Of a stretch of 64,000 bases of DNA, positions 54,035 through 63,837 are shown piece by piece. Location: the NCBI GenBank assembly GCA_002631855.1, contig NTLF01000017.1:62001-126000 (forward strand). Reading direction: 5' to 3'. Under the pieces are notes generated by a model that worked only from the letters and a program-made list of their open reading frames with translations, made no database searches and was not told where the DNA came from. This stretch comes from Zunongwangia sp. ESRF-bin46 (GTDB lineage: Bacteria > Bacteroidota > Bacteroidia > Flavobacteriales > Flavobacteriaceae). The translations under genes were made by a program, and so were the position numbers. Positions within the stretch are counted from its first letter, which is position 1. Every line of letters begins with the position of its first letter.

Positions 54035-56584
54035 ATGGCTGAAGGTGAAAAATTAATTCCCATAAACATTGAAGATGAAATGAAATCGGCCTACATTGAT
54101 TATTCAATGTCGGTCATTGTGTCACGTGCGCTTCCCGATGTACGTGATGGGATGAAACCTGTGCACAGAAGGGTTTTATTCGGTATGCACGAATTAGGTG
54201 TTAGATCTAACACTTCTCATAAAAAATCAGCAAGAATAGTTGGTGAAGTTCTTGGTAAATATCACCCACACGGTGATACATCAGTATATGATGCTATGGT
54301 GCGTATGGCCCAAGAATGGAGCCTACGCTATATGCTTGTAGATGGCCAAGGTAACTTTGGCTCTATAGATGGTGATAGTCCAGCGGCAATGCGTTATACA
54401 GAAGCGCGTATGCGGAAGATTTCTGAAGATATGTTAGCCGATATCGATAAAGAGACTGTTGATCATCAATTAAATTTTGATGATACTTTAGAAGAACCTA
54501 CCGTTTTACCAACTCGTGTTCCTGGTTTATTAATTAATGGAGCATCTGGTATTGCAGTAGGTATGGCAACTAATATGCCACCTCATAATTTAACAGAAGT
54601 TGTTGATGGAACCATCGCTTATATCGAAGATAATGATATCGATATTGATGGGCTCATGCAACATGTAAAAGCCCCTGATTTTCCTACTGGAGGAATTATT
54701 TATGGTTACGAAGGTGTAAAGGAGGCTTTTCATACGGGTCGTGGCCGAGTAGTTATGCGTGGAAAAGCAAGCTTTGAAGAAGTAAATGGTCGTGAATGTA
54801 TCGTTGTTACTGAAATACCCTATCAGGTTAACAAGGCACACATGATCAAGAAAACTGCCGACCTTGTAAATGATAAGAAAATTGAGGGTATTTCTAATAT
54901 TCGAGACGAATCTGATCGAAATGGGATGCGTATCGTCTACATATTAAAACGAGATGCCATTCCTAACATCGTTTTAAATATGCTGTATAAATACACAGCA
55001 CTTCAGTCCAGTTTTAGTGTAAATAACATTGCGCTTGTAAAAGGACGACCAGAGCTATTAAACTTAAAACAACTAATACAGTATTTTGTAGAGCACCGTC
55101 ATGAAGTTGTGGTTCGACGTACAGAATATTTACTTCGTAAAGCGGAAGAACGCGCTCATATTTTAGAAGGATTAATTATTGCATCAGATAATATAGATGA
55201 AGTGATTGCATTAATTAGAGCCTCTTCAAACACAGAAGAAGCACGTCAAAAATTAATTGACAGGTTTGAATTGACTGAAATTCAAGCCAGAGCCATTGTT
55301 GAAATGCGCTTACGTCAGTTAACAGGACTGGAGCAAGATAAACTTCGTACCGAATATGACGAATTAATGAAAACCATAGAAGGCTATAAAGAAATTCTTA
55401 ATAATGAAGATCGCCGAATGGAAATTATTAAGGAAGAATTGGAAGAAATTCGTGATAAATATGGCGATGAACGTCGTTCAGTAATTGAATATGCTGGTGG
55501 TGATGTAAGTATAACCGATTTAATTCCTGATGAACAAGTTGTTATTACTGTTTCTCACGCAGGTTATATTAAACGAACTTCATTGACCGAGTATAAACGT
55601 CAAAATAGAGGAGGAGTAGGTTCAAAAGCCTCCACTACACGTAATGAAGATTTCTTAGAAGATCTTTTTGTAGGCACCAATCACCAATATATGCTTTTCT
55701 TCACTCAAAAAGGAAAATGTTATTGGATGCGGGTATTTGAAATTCCGGAAGGAAGCCGTCAATCTAAAGGAAGGGCGATTCAAAACTTGATTAATATTGA
55801 ACCAGATGACAAACTAAAAGCATTTATTTGTACAGAAGACTTGAAAAATGAGGAGTACATCAATAGCCGTTATGTCATTATGGCAACTAAAAAAGGTCAA
55901 GTTAAAAAGACGTCCTTAGAACAATATTCAAGGCCACGATCTAACGGTATTAATGCCATTACCATTAAAGAAGGTGACGAACTAATAGAAGCAAAATTAA
56001 CTAGGGGCGACAGCCACGTAATGCTTGCTGTGAAGTCTGGTAAAGCCATTCGTTTTGAAGAAGAAAAAACCAGACCAATGGGTCGTAATGCTTCAGGTGT
56101 ACGTGGTATTCGTTTAGGTAGCGACGATGACGAAGTAGTAGGAATGGTTGCCATAAACGATGACGAATCCAATATCCTTGTTGTATCAGAAAAAGGATAT
56201 GGTAAACGATCAGATTTAGATGACTACAGAATTACCAATAGAGGAGGAAAAGGCGTAAAAACCATTAATATTACCGAAAAAACAGGTAAATTAGTGGCAA
56301 TCAAGAACGTAACTGACAGTGATGGGCTAATGATTATTAATAAATCTGGAATTGCCATCCGAATGGCAGTAGAAGATTTACGTGTAATGGGCCGTGCCAC
56401 TCAAGGGGTGCGTTTAATAAAAGTGCGTGAAGATGATGCTATTGCTGCAGTAGCAAAAGTTAAAAATGAAGATGAAGATATGGATGATGAAGATATAGTT
56501 TTAGAAGATTCAACAGCTACTGAAAGTGATTCTGGCACCACTCTTGATACTAATAATGATGAACAAACCGAAAACAACGAATAA
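54035..56584 (+). CDS. gyrA: DNA gyrase subunit A
   Basis: Breaks and rejoins DNA in negative supercoiling. 849 residues: breakage-reunion domain with catalytic Tyr 121 in [10 protein letters not shown], the quinolone region [12 protein letters not shown] with Thr 82 at the place of E. coli Ser 83, and a six-bladed C-terminal pinwheel (about 510-820). The GyrA-box region reads QNRGGVG instead of QRRGGKG. The C-terminal tail is very acidic ([14 protein letters not shown]). gyrB is not adjacent. Confidence 0.96.
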   Translation: MAEGEKLIPINIEDEMKSAYIDYSMSVIVSRALPDVRDGMKPVHRRVLFGMHELGVRSNTSHKKSARIVGEVLGKYHPHGDTSVYDAMVRMAQEWSLRYMLVDGQGNFGSIDGDSPAAMRYTEARMRKISEDMLADIDKETVDHQLNFDDTLEEPTVLPTRVPGLLINGASGIAVGMATNMPPHNLTEVVDGTIAYIEDNDIDIDGLMQHVKAPDFPTGGIIYGYEGVKEAFHTGRGRVVMRGKASFEEVNGRECIVVTEIPYQVNKAHMIKKTADLVNDKKIEGISNIRDESDRNGMRIVYILKRDAIPNIVLNMLYKYTALQSSFSVNNIALVKGRPELLNLKQLIQYFVEHRHEVVVRRTEYLLRKAEERAHILEGLIIASDNIDEVIALIRASSNTEEARQKLIDRFELTEIQARAIVEMRLRQLTGLEQDKLRTEYDELMKTIEGYKEILNNEDRRMEIIKEELEEIRDKYGDERRSVIEYAGGDVSITDLIPDEQVVITVSHAGYIKRTSLTEYKRQNRGGVGSKASTTRNEDFLEDLFVGTNHQYMLFFTQKGKCYWMRVFEIPEGSRQSKGRAIQNLINIEPDDKLKAFICTEDLKNEEYINSRYVIMATKKGQVKKTSLEQYSRPRSNGINAITIKEGDELIEAKLTRGDSHVMLAVKSGKAIRFEEEKTRPMGRNASGVRGIRLGSDDDEVVGMVAINDDESNILVVSEKGYGKRSDLDDYRITNRGGKGVKTINITEKTGKLVAIKNVTDSDGLMIINKSGIAIRMAVEDLRVMGRATQGVRLIKVREDDAIAAVAKVKNEDEDMDDEDIVLEDSTATESDSGTTLDTNNDEQTENNE

Positions 56585-56597
56585 AAATTAAAAAACA

Positions 56598-57863
56598 ATG
56601 AAAAAGCAAATTTTAATAGCAGGTGCATTAACAATATCTGTTTTAGCATTTGGACAAAAAAGAGAAGTAAGAAAAGCTGAAAGAGCTGTAGACGATAATG
56701 ATTATGTTGAAGCTATTTCCCAGCTAAAAGAAGCAGAAGCTTCCTTAGCTAGCGCAGATAGCGATATTAAAGCTCAATATTACCTTGTAAAAGCTGAAGC
56801 ATATGCTGGCAGCGCTGGTGATGACCTTAGCAAAATGAAAATGGCATCTGAAGCTTATCAAAAAGCTGTTGAGATGAATGCTGGAAATGACTATGATGAA
56901 AGAATGGCAGCTGTTCAAAAAAACCTGCGTGCCGCATTAGTTAACAGTGCCATTAAAGATCAAAATGCACAAAAATTTAAAATGGCTGCCGATAAGCTTT
57001 ATAATAGCTATATGGTGAGCAAGAAAGATACTTCAGATTTATATTTTGCTGCCGGAAATGCTATTAATGCAAAAGACTATAAAACAGCAATGGAGTATTA
57101 CCAAACTTTAATGGATATTGGTTATACTGGTGTTTCAAAAGAATTTGTCGCCACCAGTAAAGAGTCTGGAGAGGTTAAAACTTTTGGTTCAAAATCTGAA
57201 CGTGATTTAATGGTTAAATCAGGTGAGTTTATTAAACCTGAAGAAAAGATGACCGATTCTAGAAAAGGTGAGATTCTAAGAAATATGACCTTAATCTATA
57301 TTGAAAATGGTGAGGATGAAAAAGCAGCTGAAGTTATGGCAACAGCTAGAAAAGAAAACCCTGATGATATTTCTCTAATGCAAGCTGAAGCAAATATGGC
57401 TTACAAAATGGGTGATAAGAAAAAATATAGCCAGTTAATGGAAAATATTGCCAAAACGGCTCCAGACAACCCTGAAACTTTTTTCAATTTAGGTGTTAGT
57501 AATGCTGAAATTGGAGAAAAAGAAAAAGCAATTAAATATTATGAAAAGGCTATTGAATTAAAACCTGACTATACAGAAGCCTTAATTAACATTGCTGTTA
57601 TTAAGCTTTCAAGAGAAAAAGGAATTATTGAAGAAATGAACAATTTAGGTACTTCTAGTGCAGATAATGCAAAGTATGAGAAGTTGAAAGAAAAAAGACA
57701 GGAAATGTATAGAGACGTTCTTCCTTATTTAGAAAAGGCTAAAGAACAACGTCCAGATGGTGTTGAAGTTATTAGAACCCTAATGAACATATATAGCCAA
57801 CTAGGTCAAGATGCCAAGTATAAAGACTTAAAAACTCAATTGGCAGAATTGGAAGGCAAATAA
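56598..57863 (+). CDS. Exported tetratricopeptide repeat protein
   Basis: 421 residues with a signal peptide (about 1-19, ending LAFGQ) and TPR units, clearest at about 295-335 (PETFFNLGVSNAEIGEKEKAIKYYEKAIELKPD) and more diverged ones before. Probably periplasmic, acting as a protein-protein scaffold. It starts 14 nt after gyrA and may share its transcript; a terminator follows. Confidence 0.85.
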   Translation: MKKQILIAGALTISVLAFGQKREVRKAERAVDDNDYVEAISQLKEAEASLASADSDIKAQYYLVKAEAYAGSAGDDLSKMKMASEAYQKAVEMNAGNDYDERMAAVQKNLRAALVNSAIKDQNAQKFKMAADKLYNSYMVSKKDTSDLYFAAGNAINAKDYKTAMEYYQTLMDIGYTGVSKEFVATSKESGEVKTFGSKSERDLMVKSGEFIKPEEKMTDSRKGEILRNMTLIYIENGEDEKAAEVMATARKENPDDISLMQAEANMAYKMGDKKKYSQLMENIAKTAPDNPETFFNLGVSNAEIGEKEKAIKYYEKAIELKPDYTEALINIAVIKLSREKGIIEEMNNLGTSSADNAKYEKLKEKRQEMYRDVLPYLEKAKEQRPDGVEVIRTLMNIYSQLGQDAKYKDLKTQLAELEGK

Positions 57864-57882
57864 TCTTTCCATACCATACCAT

Positions 57883-57913
57883 AAAAAAAGGCACTTTTAA
57901 AAGTGCCTTTTTT
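57883..57913. terminator. Bidirectional intrinsic terminator
   Basis: Near-perfect palindrome: AAAAAAAGGCACTTTT meets AAAAGTGCCTTTTTT, A/T runs on both sides; serves the TPR gene and the convergent NlpC gene. Confidence 0.88.
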
Positions 57914-57914
57914 A

Positions 57915-58664
57915 TTATATAATGCGTTTTATAACCCGTAATTTATGGGTATGTGTCCGGGCTTCGTTGTTAAAAATTCCAGTATGATCTATTCGGTCTA
58001 TTCGTACTTTTCCGTGAGCGTGGATTATATAATTGTCTTCCATTATTATCCCTACATGAGTAATCACTCCTTCTGCATTATCAAAAAAAGCTAAATCTCC
58101 AGGTTCGCTTTCTTCAATAAAACTCAGTGCTTCCCCTTGGGTGGCTTGCTGACTTGCATCGCGCAATAATTTGTAGCCATTCAGTTTATAAACCATTTGC
58201 GTAAAGCCACTACAATCAATCCCAAAAGGAGTTTTTCCACCCCATAAATAAGGGCTGTTTAAGTATAAAATAGCTGTATCGATTAATTGTTTCTTCGGAA
58301 GCTTTTTAGAATTAGTTTTTCCTTCAAAAGAATGCTTCAAAAAAGCACAATTATTTACTTGACAACCAAGAAATATGGATAGAAGTTGGTTTTCTTCAGT
58401 AGTAACAATATCGACCAAGTCTGTTGCATAAACTAATTTAGCTTTTTTTAATTCTAAATATTCTTCTTCAAAAATTAAACGAAACTGTTTATTATCTACC
58501 CAACCTTCGTAGCCATCAAACAATAACCGAATTCGACTCCATTTTTTCCGTTGTTCCAAAACTTTAAAAAGCTCGCCATACAAAACTTGTGAAACAAGTT
58601 CACTTGGGTCAGATGCTTCAGCTCGCAAAGGAACAACACTTAAATTACATAAGCCGTATTTCAT
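57915..58664 (-). CDS. C40 NlpC/P60 peptidase with SH3-like domain
   Basis: 249 residues: an N-terminal bacterial SH3-like domain (about 8-65) and the NlpC/P60 cysteine peptidase domain (about 125-245) with Cys 151 in GIDCSGFTQMVYKL and His in THVGIIMED. The family cuts D-Glu/meso-DAP bonds in peptidoglycan fragments. No signal peptide is visible, so it may act in the cytoplasm on recycled muropeptides. It follows the thiolase gene by 34 nt. Confidence 0.9.
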   Translation of the reverse strand: MKYGLCNLSVVPLRAEASDPSELVSQVLYGELFKVLEQRKKWSRIRLLFDGYEGWVDNKQFRLIFEEEYLELKKAKLVYATDLVDIVTTEENQLLSIFLGCQVNNCAFLKHSFEGKTNSKKLPKKQLIDTAILYLNSPYLWGGKTPFGIDCSGFTQMVYKLNGYKLLRDASQQATQGEALSFIEESEPGDLAFFDNAEGVITHVGIIMEDNYIIHAHGKVRIDRIDHTGIFNNEARTHTHKLRVIKRII

Positions 58665-58698
58665 ACTTTTTATAAAATCGAAAGCTTGTTGTGGATAC

Positions 58699-59877
58699 TT
58701 ATTTTCTTTCGATTACCATAGCAGAAGCACCACCGCCACCATTACAAATAGCTGCAGCACCTAATTTAGCATCGTTTTGTTTTAATACGTTTAGTAAAGT
58801 GATCAGAATACGAACACCGCTACAACCTAGTGGGTGACCTAAGGAAACGGCTCCACCATTCACATTTACATTTGAAGAATCAAGCCCTAATATTTTCATA
58901 TTAGCCAATCCTACTACTGCAAACGCTTCGTTAAATTCAAAATAATCTACATCGTCTTGAGAAATACCAGCTTTTTCTATTGCTTTTGGCAATGCTTTGG
59001 CAGGTGCAGTAGTAAACCATTTTGGCTCTTGAGCAGCATCTGCATAACTTTTAATAGTGGCAAGAGGGGTTAACCCCATCTCTTTAGCTTTGTCGGCACT
59101 CATTAAAACCATGGCTCCAGCACCATCATTTATAGTAGATGCATTGGCAGCAGTAACAGTTCCATCTTTACTAAAAGCTGGACGTAGTGATGTTATTTTT
59201 TCCATCTTTACGTTCTTAAACTCTTCGTCTTGTTTAACCATAACAGGCTCTCCTCGTCGTTGTGGAACTTCAACTGGAACTACTTCATCATCAAATTTTC
59301 CTTCTTCCCAAGCTTTGGCAGAACGATTATAAGATTCTATTGCAAAGGTATCTTGATCTTCTCTTGAAAAATTATGTTCCGTTGCGCACAAGTCTGCACA
59401 AACCCCCATCGCATTTTGGTCATAAGCATCAACTAGACCGTCTTTTTGCATACCATCAACAAGCGTAGCAGGGCCAAACTTTTTTCCATTTCTCATGTGC
59501 ACATAATGAGGAATATTGCTCATACTCTCCATTCCACCTGCAACAATAACATCAGCATCACCCAAAGCAATAGCCTGAGCTGCTTGCATAACAGCTTTCA
59601 TTCCAGAAGCACAAACTTTATTAACCGTTGTACAAGGCACTGTATCTGGGATACCAGCACTTAAAGCAGCTTGACGCGCAGGTGCTTGACCTACACCAGC
59701 CTGCACTACATTACCCATGAAAACCTCTTGAACTTTGGATGGATCTAACTTAATTTTATCTAACGCTCCTTTAATGGCCGTAGCCCCTAACTGGGTAGCC
59801 GTTATAGAAGAAAGACTTCCCATGAAACTTCCTATTGGGGTTCGTGCCGCAGCTACTATTACAACTTCTTTACTCAT
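58699..59877 (-). CDS. Acetyl-CoA C-acetyltransferase (thiolase)
   Basis: Condenses or cleaves acetoacetyl/3-ketoacyl-CoA. 392 residues with catalytic Cys 89 in NKVCASGMKAV, the GMESMS segment, His in NGGAVSLGHPLGCSG and the second Cys in CNGGGGASAMV. Both biosynthetic and beta-oxidation roles are possible; no other fatty acid degradation gene is adjacent. Confidence 0.95.
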   Translation of the reverse strand: MSKEVVIVAAARTPIGSFMGSLSSITATQLGATAIKGALDKIKLDPSKVQEVFMGNVVQAGVGQAPARQAALSAGIPDTVPCTTVNKVCASGMKAVMQAAQAIALGDADVIVAGGMESMSNIPHYVHMRNGKKFGPATLVDGMQKDGLVDAYDQNAMGVCADLCATEHNFSREDQDTFAIESYNRSAKAWEEGKFDDEVVPVEVPQRRGEPVMVKQDEEFKNVKMEKITSLRPAFSKDGTVTAANASTINDGAGAMVLMSADKAKEMGLTPLATIKSYADAAQEPKWFTTAPAKALPKAIEKAGISQDDVDYFEFNEAFAVVGLANMKILGLDSSNVNVNGGAVSLGHPLGCSGVRILITLLNVLKQNDAKLGAAAICNGGGGASAMVIERK

Positions 59878-60009
59878 TATATAACAATTTTTTAATTAAC
59901 TATACTGCGCTATTTATATAAGCAGTACAAGGACTGCGAATTTACGGATTTTATACTAAAATATCAATGTTTAAGTAGCTCGCTTTTGGGATTAGTCAGC
60001 GGTTATTTA

Positions 60010-60017
60010 TACCTTTA
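60010..60017 (+). promoter_or_regulatory. Near-consensus -7 box before the HD membrane protein
   Basis: TACCTTTA matches 7 of 8 positions of TAnnTTTG, 17 nt before the ATG at 60035. Confidence 0.3.
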
Positions 60018-60034
60018 CGTATCCAAAGAAATAT

Positions 60035-62080
60035 ATGAATAATTTTTTCGCGTTATTTTCTAAAAACCAATCCCTTATTTACAAGGGATTTCTATTTATC
60101 CTTTCCACATTTTTGGTGATTTACTTATTGCCAAAAGGCGGCCAGTTTAAATATAACTTTCAAAAAGGAAAACCTTGGCAATATGAGAACCTATATGCGC
60201 CATTCAGTTTCACTATTAAAAAAGATGCTAAAACCCTAGAACAAGAAAGGGAGACAATTAAAGAAAATGCAACTCCTTATTTTGAATATGATGCTGAAAC
60301 AGTGGAAGCCCGCAAAGAAGATTTCCTTCAGCTATTTAATGATGCTTTTGTAGACAGTCTCTATGCAACTCCAAAAGAAACTGCTCAAAATGAAGGTTTA
60401 TCTGTATTTACCGAACTGTACGCTAAAGGTGTAATTGATGAAGTATATCCGTATGATAAAGACCAGTTAATCTACCTTAAAAGAGGAAATGAAATTGAAG
60501 AATTAGCTTATTCGCAATTTTTCAGAAAAGAAAACATAAAAGGCAGGGTTTCTAAGTTAGTTTCTGAAAATGCAACAGAAGATATAAAAATACTACTACA
60601 AAAAGTATTGGAACGCGCAGTAATACCCAATGTTACGTTAAACACAAAATTAACTGAAGCTTCGGTAGAATCTGAGATAAACGCCATAAACCCCAATAGG
60701 GGCGTGGTTGAAAAAGGTGGGAGGATTATTGCTAAAGGTGAAGTGGTTGAAGGCGACACGTATCAAATTTTAAACTCTTTAAAAGCAGAGTATCAATCAC
60801 AGGTATGGAGCAAATCTAATTACTCCTGGCTGATTGTCGGATATATTATAATAGTGTCGTTGGTGTTTTCCATGTTATTTTTATTCTTAAAAAAATACAG
60901 GTTCGATATATTCAATAATAACACAAAGGTTACATTCATATTTTTCAATGTAATCTTAATGGTCTTCCTTACCACAATAGTCGTAAATCTCGATGCAAAA
61001 TATGTATATGTAGTCCCTCTTTGTATTTTACCATTAATATTAAAGGCCTTTTTTGATCCGCGATTAGGACTCTTTGTACACGTACTTACACTAATGCTAT
61101 TAGGCTTTGTTGTACCCAATAGTTTTGAATACCTTTTCTTACAATTAATCGCAGGGATAGTAACAATATTAACGGTGTCTGAGCTCTATCGTCGCGCGAA
61201 CCTATTTATTTCAGTAGGGCAGATAACATTGGTTTATATAGTAGGCTATTTTGCCTTCTTTATCCTTCAAGAAGGAAATGTGCAACTTATTATTTGGGAA
61301 AATTTCGGATATTTCATCCTTTGTGGTTTAGCGACTCTTTTTGCTCATCCGCTTATTTACTTATATGAAAAAATGTTCGGTTTGGTATCAGATGTTTCAT
61401 TATTGGAACTAAGCGACACTAATACAAAACTATTAAAAGAACTATCTAATAAAGCCCCAGGAACATTCCACCATTCTTTAAATGTGGCTAATTTAGGGGA
61501 AGCTGCTGCTAACGAAATTGGAGCTAATTCTATGTTGGTACGGGTAGGAGCGCTATATCACGATATTGGTAAAATGAAAAATCCAACCTATTTTACTGAG
61601 AATCAAGTAAATTCTGTAAACGCACATCAAGAATTAGACCCCAAGGAAAGTGCTAGCATTATTATAGACCACGTTATAAATGGAATTGAAATAGCCCGCA
61701 AAAACAACTTACCAGACCGTGTAATAGATTTTATTAGAACGCACCACGGGACAAGCTTGGTGTACTATTTTTATAAGAAAGAAAAAGAACAGGATGATGA
61801 TGTAGATCAAGAAGATTTTCGATATCCAGGACCTATACCTTTTTCTAAAGAAACTGCTATTTTAATGATGGCAGATAGCGTTGAAGCTGCAAGCAAGAGC
61901 CTTAAAGAGCCTACTTCTTCAAAAATTGATACGTTTGTAGAGAAAATTATAGACGGTCAAATGGCGCAAGGTCAGTTTTTAAATGCCAACATCACCTTCA
62001 AAGAAATCCAGACTATAAAAAAGGTTCTTAAGAAAAAGCTAAATAATATCTACCATTTAAGAGTAGAGTATCCTGAGTAG
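60035..62080 (+). CDS. 7TM-HD (PgpH-like) membrane phosphohydrolase
   Basis: 681 residues: a first membrane helix (about 15-32), an extracytoplasmic 7TMR-HD domain (about 40-255), a bundle of about seven helices (260-450) and a cytoplasmic HD domain with HH near 478-479, LYHDIGKMKNP (about 507-517) and TLM-D-type AILMMADSVEAASKSL. PgpH proteins hydrolyse c-di-AMP; whether this organism makes c-di-AMP is not shown here. Followed by three tRNA genes on the other strand. Confidence 0.9.
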   Translation: MNNFFALFSKNQSLIYKGFLFILSTFLVIYLLPKGGQFKYNFQKGKPWQYENLYAPFSFTIKKDAKTLEQERETIKENATPYFEYDAETVEARKEDFLQLFNDAFVDSLYATPKETAQNEGLSVFTELYAKGVIDEVYPYDKDQLIYLKRGNEIEELAYSQFFRKENIKGRVSKLVSENATEDIKILLQKVLERAVIPNVTLNTKLTEASVESEINAINPNRGVVEKGGRIIAKGEVVEGDTYQILNSLKAEYQSQVWSKSNYSWLIVGYIIIVSLVFSMLFLFLKKYRFDIFNNNTKVTFIFFNVILMVFLTTIVVNLDAKYVYVVPLCILPLILKAFFDPRLGLFVHVLTLMLLGFVVPNSFEYLFLQLIAGIVTILTVSELYRRANLFISVGQITLVYIVGYFAFFILQEGNVQLIIWENFGYFILCGLATLFAHPLIYLYEKMFGLVSDVSLLELSDTNTKLLKELSNKAPGTFHHSLNVANLGEAAANEIGANSMLVRVGALYHDIGKMKNPTYFTENQVNSVNAHQELDPKESASIIIDHVINGIEIARKNNLPDRVIDFIRTHHGTSLVYYFYKKEKEQDDDVDQEDFRYPGPIPFSKETAILMMADSVEAASKSLKEPTSSKIDTFVEKIIDGQMAQGQFLNANITFKEIQTIKKVLKKKLNNIYHLRVEYPE

Positions 62081-62118
62081 TTTTTATTTTCATCAATGTG
62101 TTAACCTTATAAAAACAA

Positions 62119-62145
62119 AAAATCCTCACTAAAAAGTGAGGATTC
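62119..62145 (-). terminator. Intrinsic terminator after tRNA-Arg
   Basis: On the minus strand AATCCTCACT / AGTGAGGATT is a perfect 10-bp stem with a TTTT loop and a T-run. Confidence 0.8.
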
Positions 62146-62149
62146 AATG

Positions 62150-62223
62150 TGAGCCCGATAGGATTCGAACCTATGACCGCCTCCTTAGAAGGGAGGTGCT
62201 CTATCCAGCTGAGCTACGAGCCC
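62150..62223 (-). tRNA. tRNA-Arg (anticodon TCT)
   Basis: Reverse complement starts GGGCTCGTAGCTCAGC, anticodon loop CTTCTAA gives TCT, and the T arm GGTTCGAATCC is intact. Acceptor pairing includes two G-U pairs. CCA is not encoded. About 74 nt. Confidence 0.95.
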
Positions 62224-62240
62224 GTAGCATTAAAATCAAA

Positions 62241-62272
62241 AAAAACCGAACACACTACATGTCCGGTTTTTG
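62241..62272 (-). terminator. Hairpin/terminator between tRNA-Pro and tRNA-Arg
   Basis: On the minus strand AACCGGACA / TGTTCGGTT with one G-U pair, followed by a T-run. May terminate part of the transcripts or mark a processing site. Confidence 0.6.
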
Positions 62273-62347
62273 TCGGGGTGGCAGGATTCGAACCTGCGAC
62301 CTCCTGCTCCCAAAGCAGGCGCGATAACCGGGCTACGCTACACCCCG
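62273..62347 (-). tRNA. tRNA-Pro (anticodon TGG)
   Basis: Reverse complement starts CGGGGTGTAGCGTAGCC; anticodon loop TTTGGGA gives TGG; T arm GGTTCGAATCC is present; acceptor closes with CACCCCG. CCA is not encoded. About 75 nt. Confidence 0.95.
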
Positions 62348-62436
62348 AAGTCTTTTGTTTCTTTTAATTCTTACTTCGTAAACTAAGAAAATAATGTCGG
62401 TTTACAAAAAACAATCAAAAAGACTGGATAATATTG

Positions 62437-62523
62437 CGGAGAGGAAGGGATTCGAACCCCCGGTACCCGTGAGGGCACAACTCCTTAGCAGGGAGCCCCG
62501 ATCGACCACTCTGGCACCTCTCC
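62437..62523 (-). tRNA. tRNA-Ser (anticodon GCT)
   Basis: Reverse complement starts GGAGAGGTGCCAGAGTGG; anticodon loop CTGCTAA gives GCT; a long variable arm, as expected for Ser, follows; T arm GGTTCGAATCC. Discriminator G, no encoded CCA. 87 nt. First of the three tRNA genes behind the promoter at 62560-62591. Confidence 0.96.
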
Positions 62524-62559
62524 AATATGTTAAGAACGAACATTCTCTAAATGCGGATG

Positions 62560-62591
62560 CAAATGTAGGATAACATTCCGTTTTTTACAAA
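62560..62591 (-). promoter_or_regulatory. Full consensus promoter of the tRNA Ser-Pro-Arg cluster
   Basis: On the minus strand TTTG (62591-62588) is separated by exactly 20 nt from TACATTTG (62567-62560), matching the Bacteroidota pattern TTTG-N19-21-TAnnTTTG at both boxes. The strongest promoter match in the window. Confidence 0.8.
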
Positions 62592-62654
62592 CAAAAACTA
62601 ACCTTTTTTACAATAAGTTTTTAATTTATTGTAGACTACTAATTTACATATGGA

Positions 62655-63761
62655 TTAAATAGCATCTTTTATTTTTGAACAGATTAAAACTACTTTTTTC
62701 GATGTGTAAATTGTAGTAAAAAATAGATATATCTCGCCTCCATCTTTTATTTTATGTTTTTTACGAATAGTAGAAACAGATTCTGGAAAATTTCGGGTAG
62801 TGATATTTGCTTTTTCGATGCCCTGCTTTTTTAATTCTTTTTTTGAATAGGGCAGTACGGCTTCAATCATAAATCTGCGTCCGGGGAAATTTCTTAGTGC
62901 TTCGCTTGTATATAGATGGGTGTGCTCATGAAGCTTTTTAAGCTTAAAGTCTTTTGAAAGTAGACTGAATGCACCACTTTTTAGAATAGCAGCATTGGGT
63001 TCGTACAAAAAGCGTTTAGGTTCATCATAAAAAGCTTCTGCTGTTTCATTGTAAGTAAAGCTATAGGTTTCAGTTTCGTTCTTTTTAAAGTTCTTTGTAA
63101 CTATTTTAACCGAACCATTGTAGTCTGCTTTTAAAAGCCACAATAACTCTTTTACTTCATTATTAACAGCAACAATATGAATTTCGAACACATGCTTCAG
63201 CTCTTCAAGGCCAATTGAAATATCAAGCATAGGTGCTGTTTTAACCAGCAACAATTGACTGCTGTTTAAAATTTCAGAAAGATGTAGTGGTATGTTGGGT
63301 TCGCAATCCTTCAAGAAAAACACTTTTCCTTTAGTTTCATGCCTGCGGGAAGGATCTATGTAAATACTGTCGTAAAGTTCCTTCTGAATTGCCTTAACGC
63401 CATCGACAGCTTTACAAGTGACATTAGGTGCGTCTAATTGTTTAAAATTGTGATTAGCAATAGAAGAAAGCGTTGAGTTTATTTCGAAATGAGTTACGTG
63501 TTCTGCTTGTTTTGAAAAGTAATAACTATCTACTCCAAAACCACCGGTACAGTCTGCTACGGTTTTCCCTTTAAGTAATGAAGCTTTATATTTTGCTGTA
63601 ATTTCGGAAGAGGTTTGTTCTATATTTAGTTTTTTGGGATAATAAATACCTCCCGTATTATGCCAAGTAGGTAATTTTTTTTCAGCTTTTCTTCGGCTTT
63701 CAATTTGTTGAATAAGCTCTTGAACCGTAATATCTTCAAAAGGGCTTCCTGCAAAAGCCAA
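62655..63761 (-). CDS. Class I SAM-dependent methyltransferase (Bacteroidota family)
   Basis: A methyltransferase-like protein with SAM motif VADCTGGFGVDSYYF (68-82 in this frame) and YIDPSRR (134-140) as motif IV; the C-terminal part resembles THUMP-like modules in related proteins, so an RNA substrate is possible. Coordinates use the first conventional start (TTG 63761). In-frame codons continue upstream and look coding (FNKEILNSKVQEFIKNYSEP), reaching an ATT at 63836 just after the previous gene's stop; the true protein is probably about 393 residues. Confidence 0.85.
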   Translation of the reverse strand: MAFAGSPFEDITVQELIQQIESRRKAEKKLPTWHNTGGIYYPKKLNIEQTSSEITAKYKASLLKGKTVADCTGGFGVDSYYFSKQAEHVTHFEINSTLSSIANHNFKQLDAPNVTCKAVDGVKAIQKELYDSIYIDPSRRHETKGKVFFLKDCEPNIPLHLSEILNSSQLLLVKTAPMLDISIGLEELKHVFEIHIVAVNNEVKELLWLLKADYNGSVKIVTKNFKKNETETYSFTYNETAEAFYDEPKRFLYEPNAAILKSGAFSLLSKDFKLKKLHEHTHLYTSEALRNFPGRRFMIEAVLPYSKKELKKQGIEKANITTRNFPESVSTIRKKHKIKDGGEIYLFFTTIYTSKKVVLICSKIKDAI

Positions 63762-63837
63762 TTTTGATATAGGTTCAGAATAATTTTTTATAAACTCTTG
63801 AACCTTACTGTTTAATATTTCTTTATTGAAAGTAATA

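Noticed and set aside
62136-62367. Two plus-strand ORFs of 63 and 72 codons over the tRNA genes
   Set aside because: They are translations of the antisense of tRNA-Arg and tRNA-Pro, a well-known source of spurious proteins with GFEP and similar motifs; the tRNAs explain the sequence.
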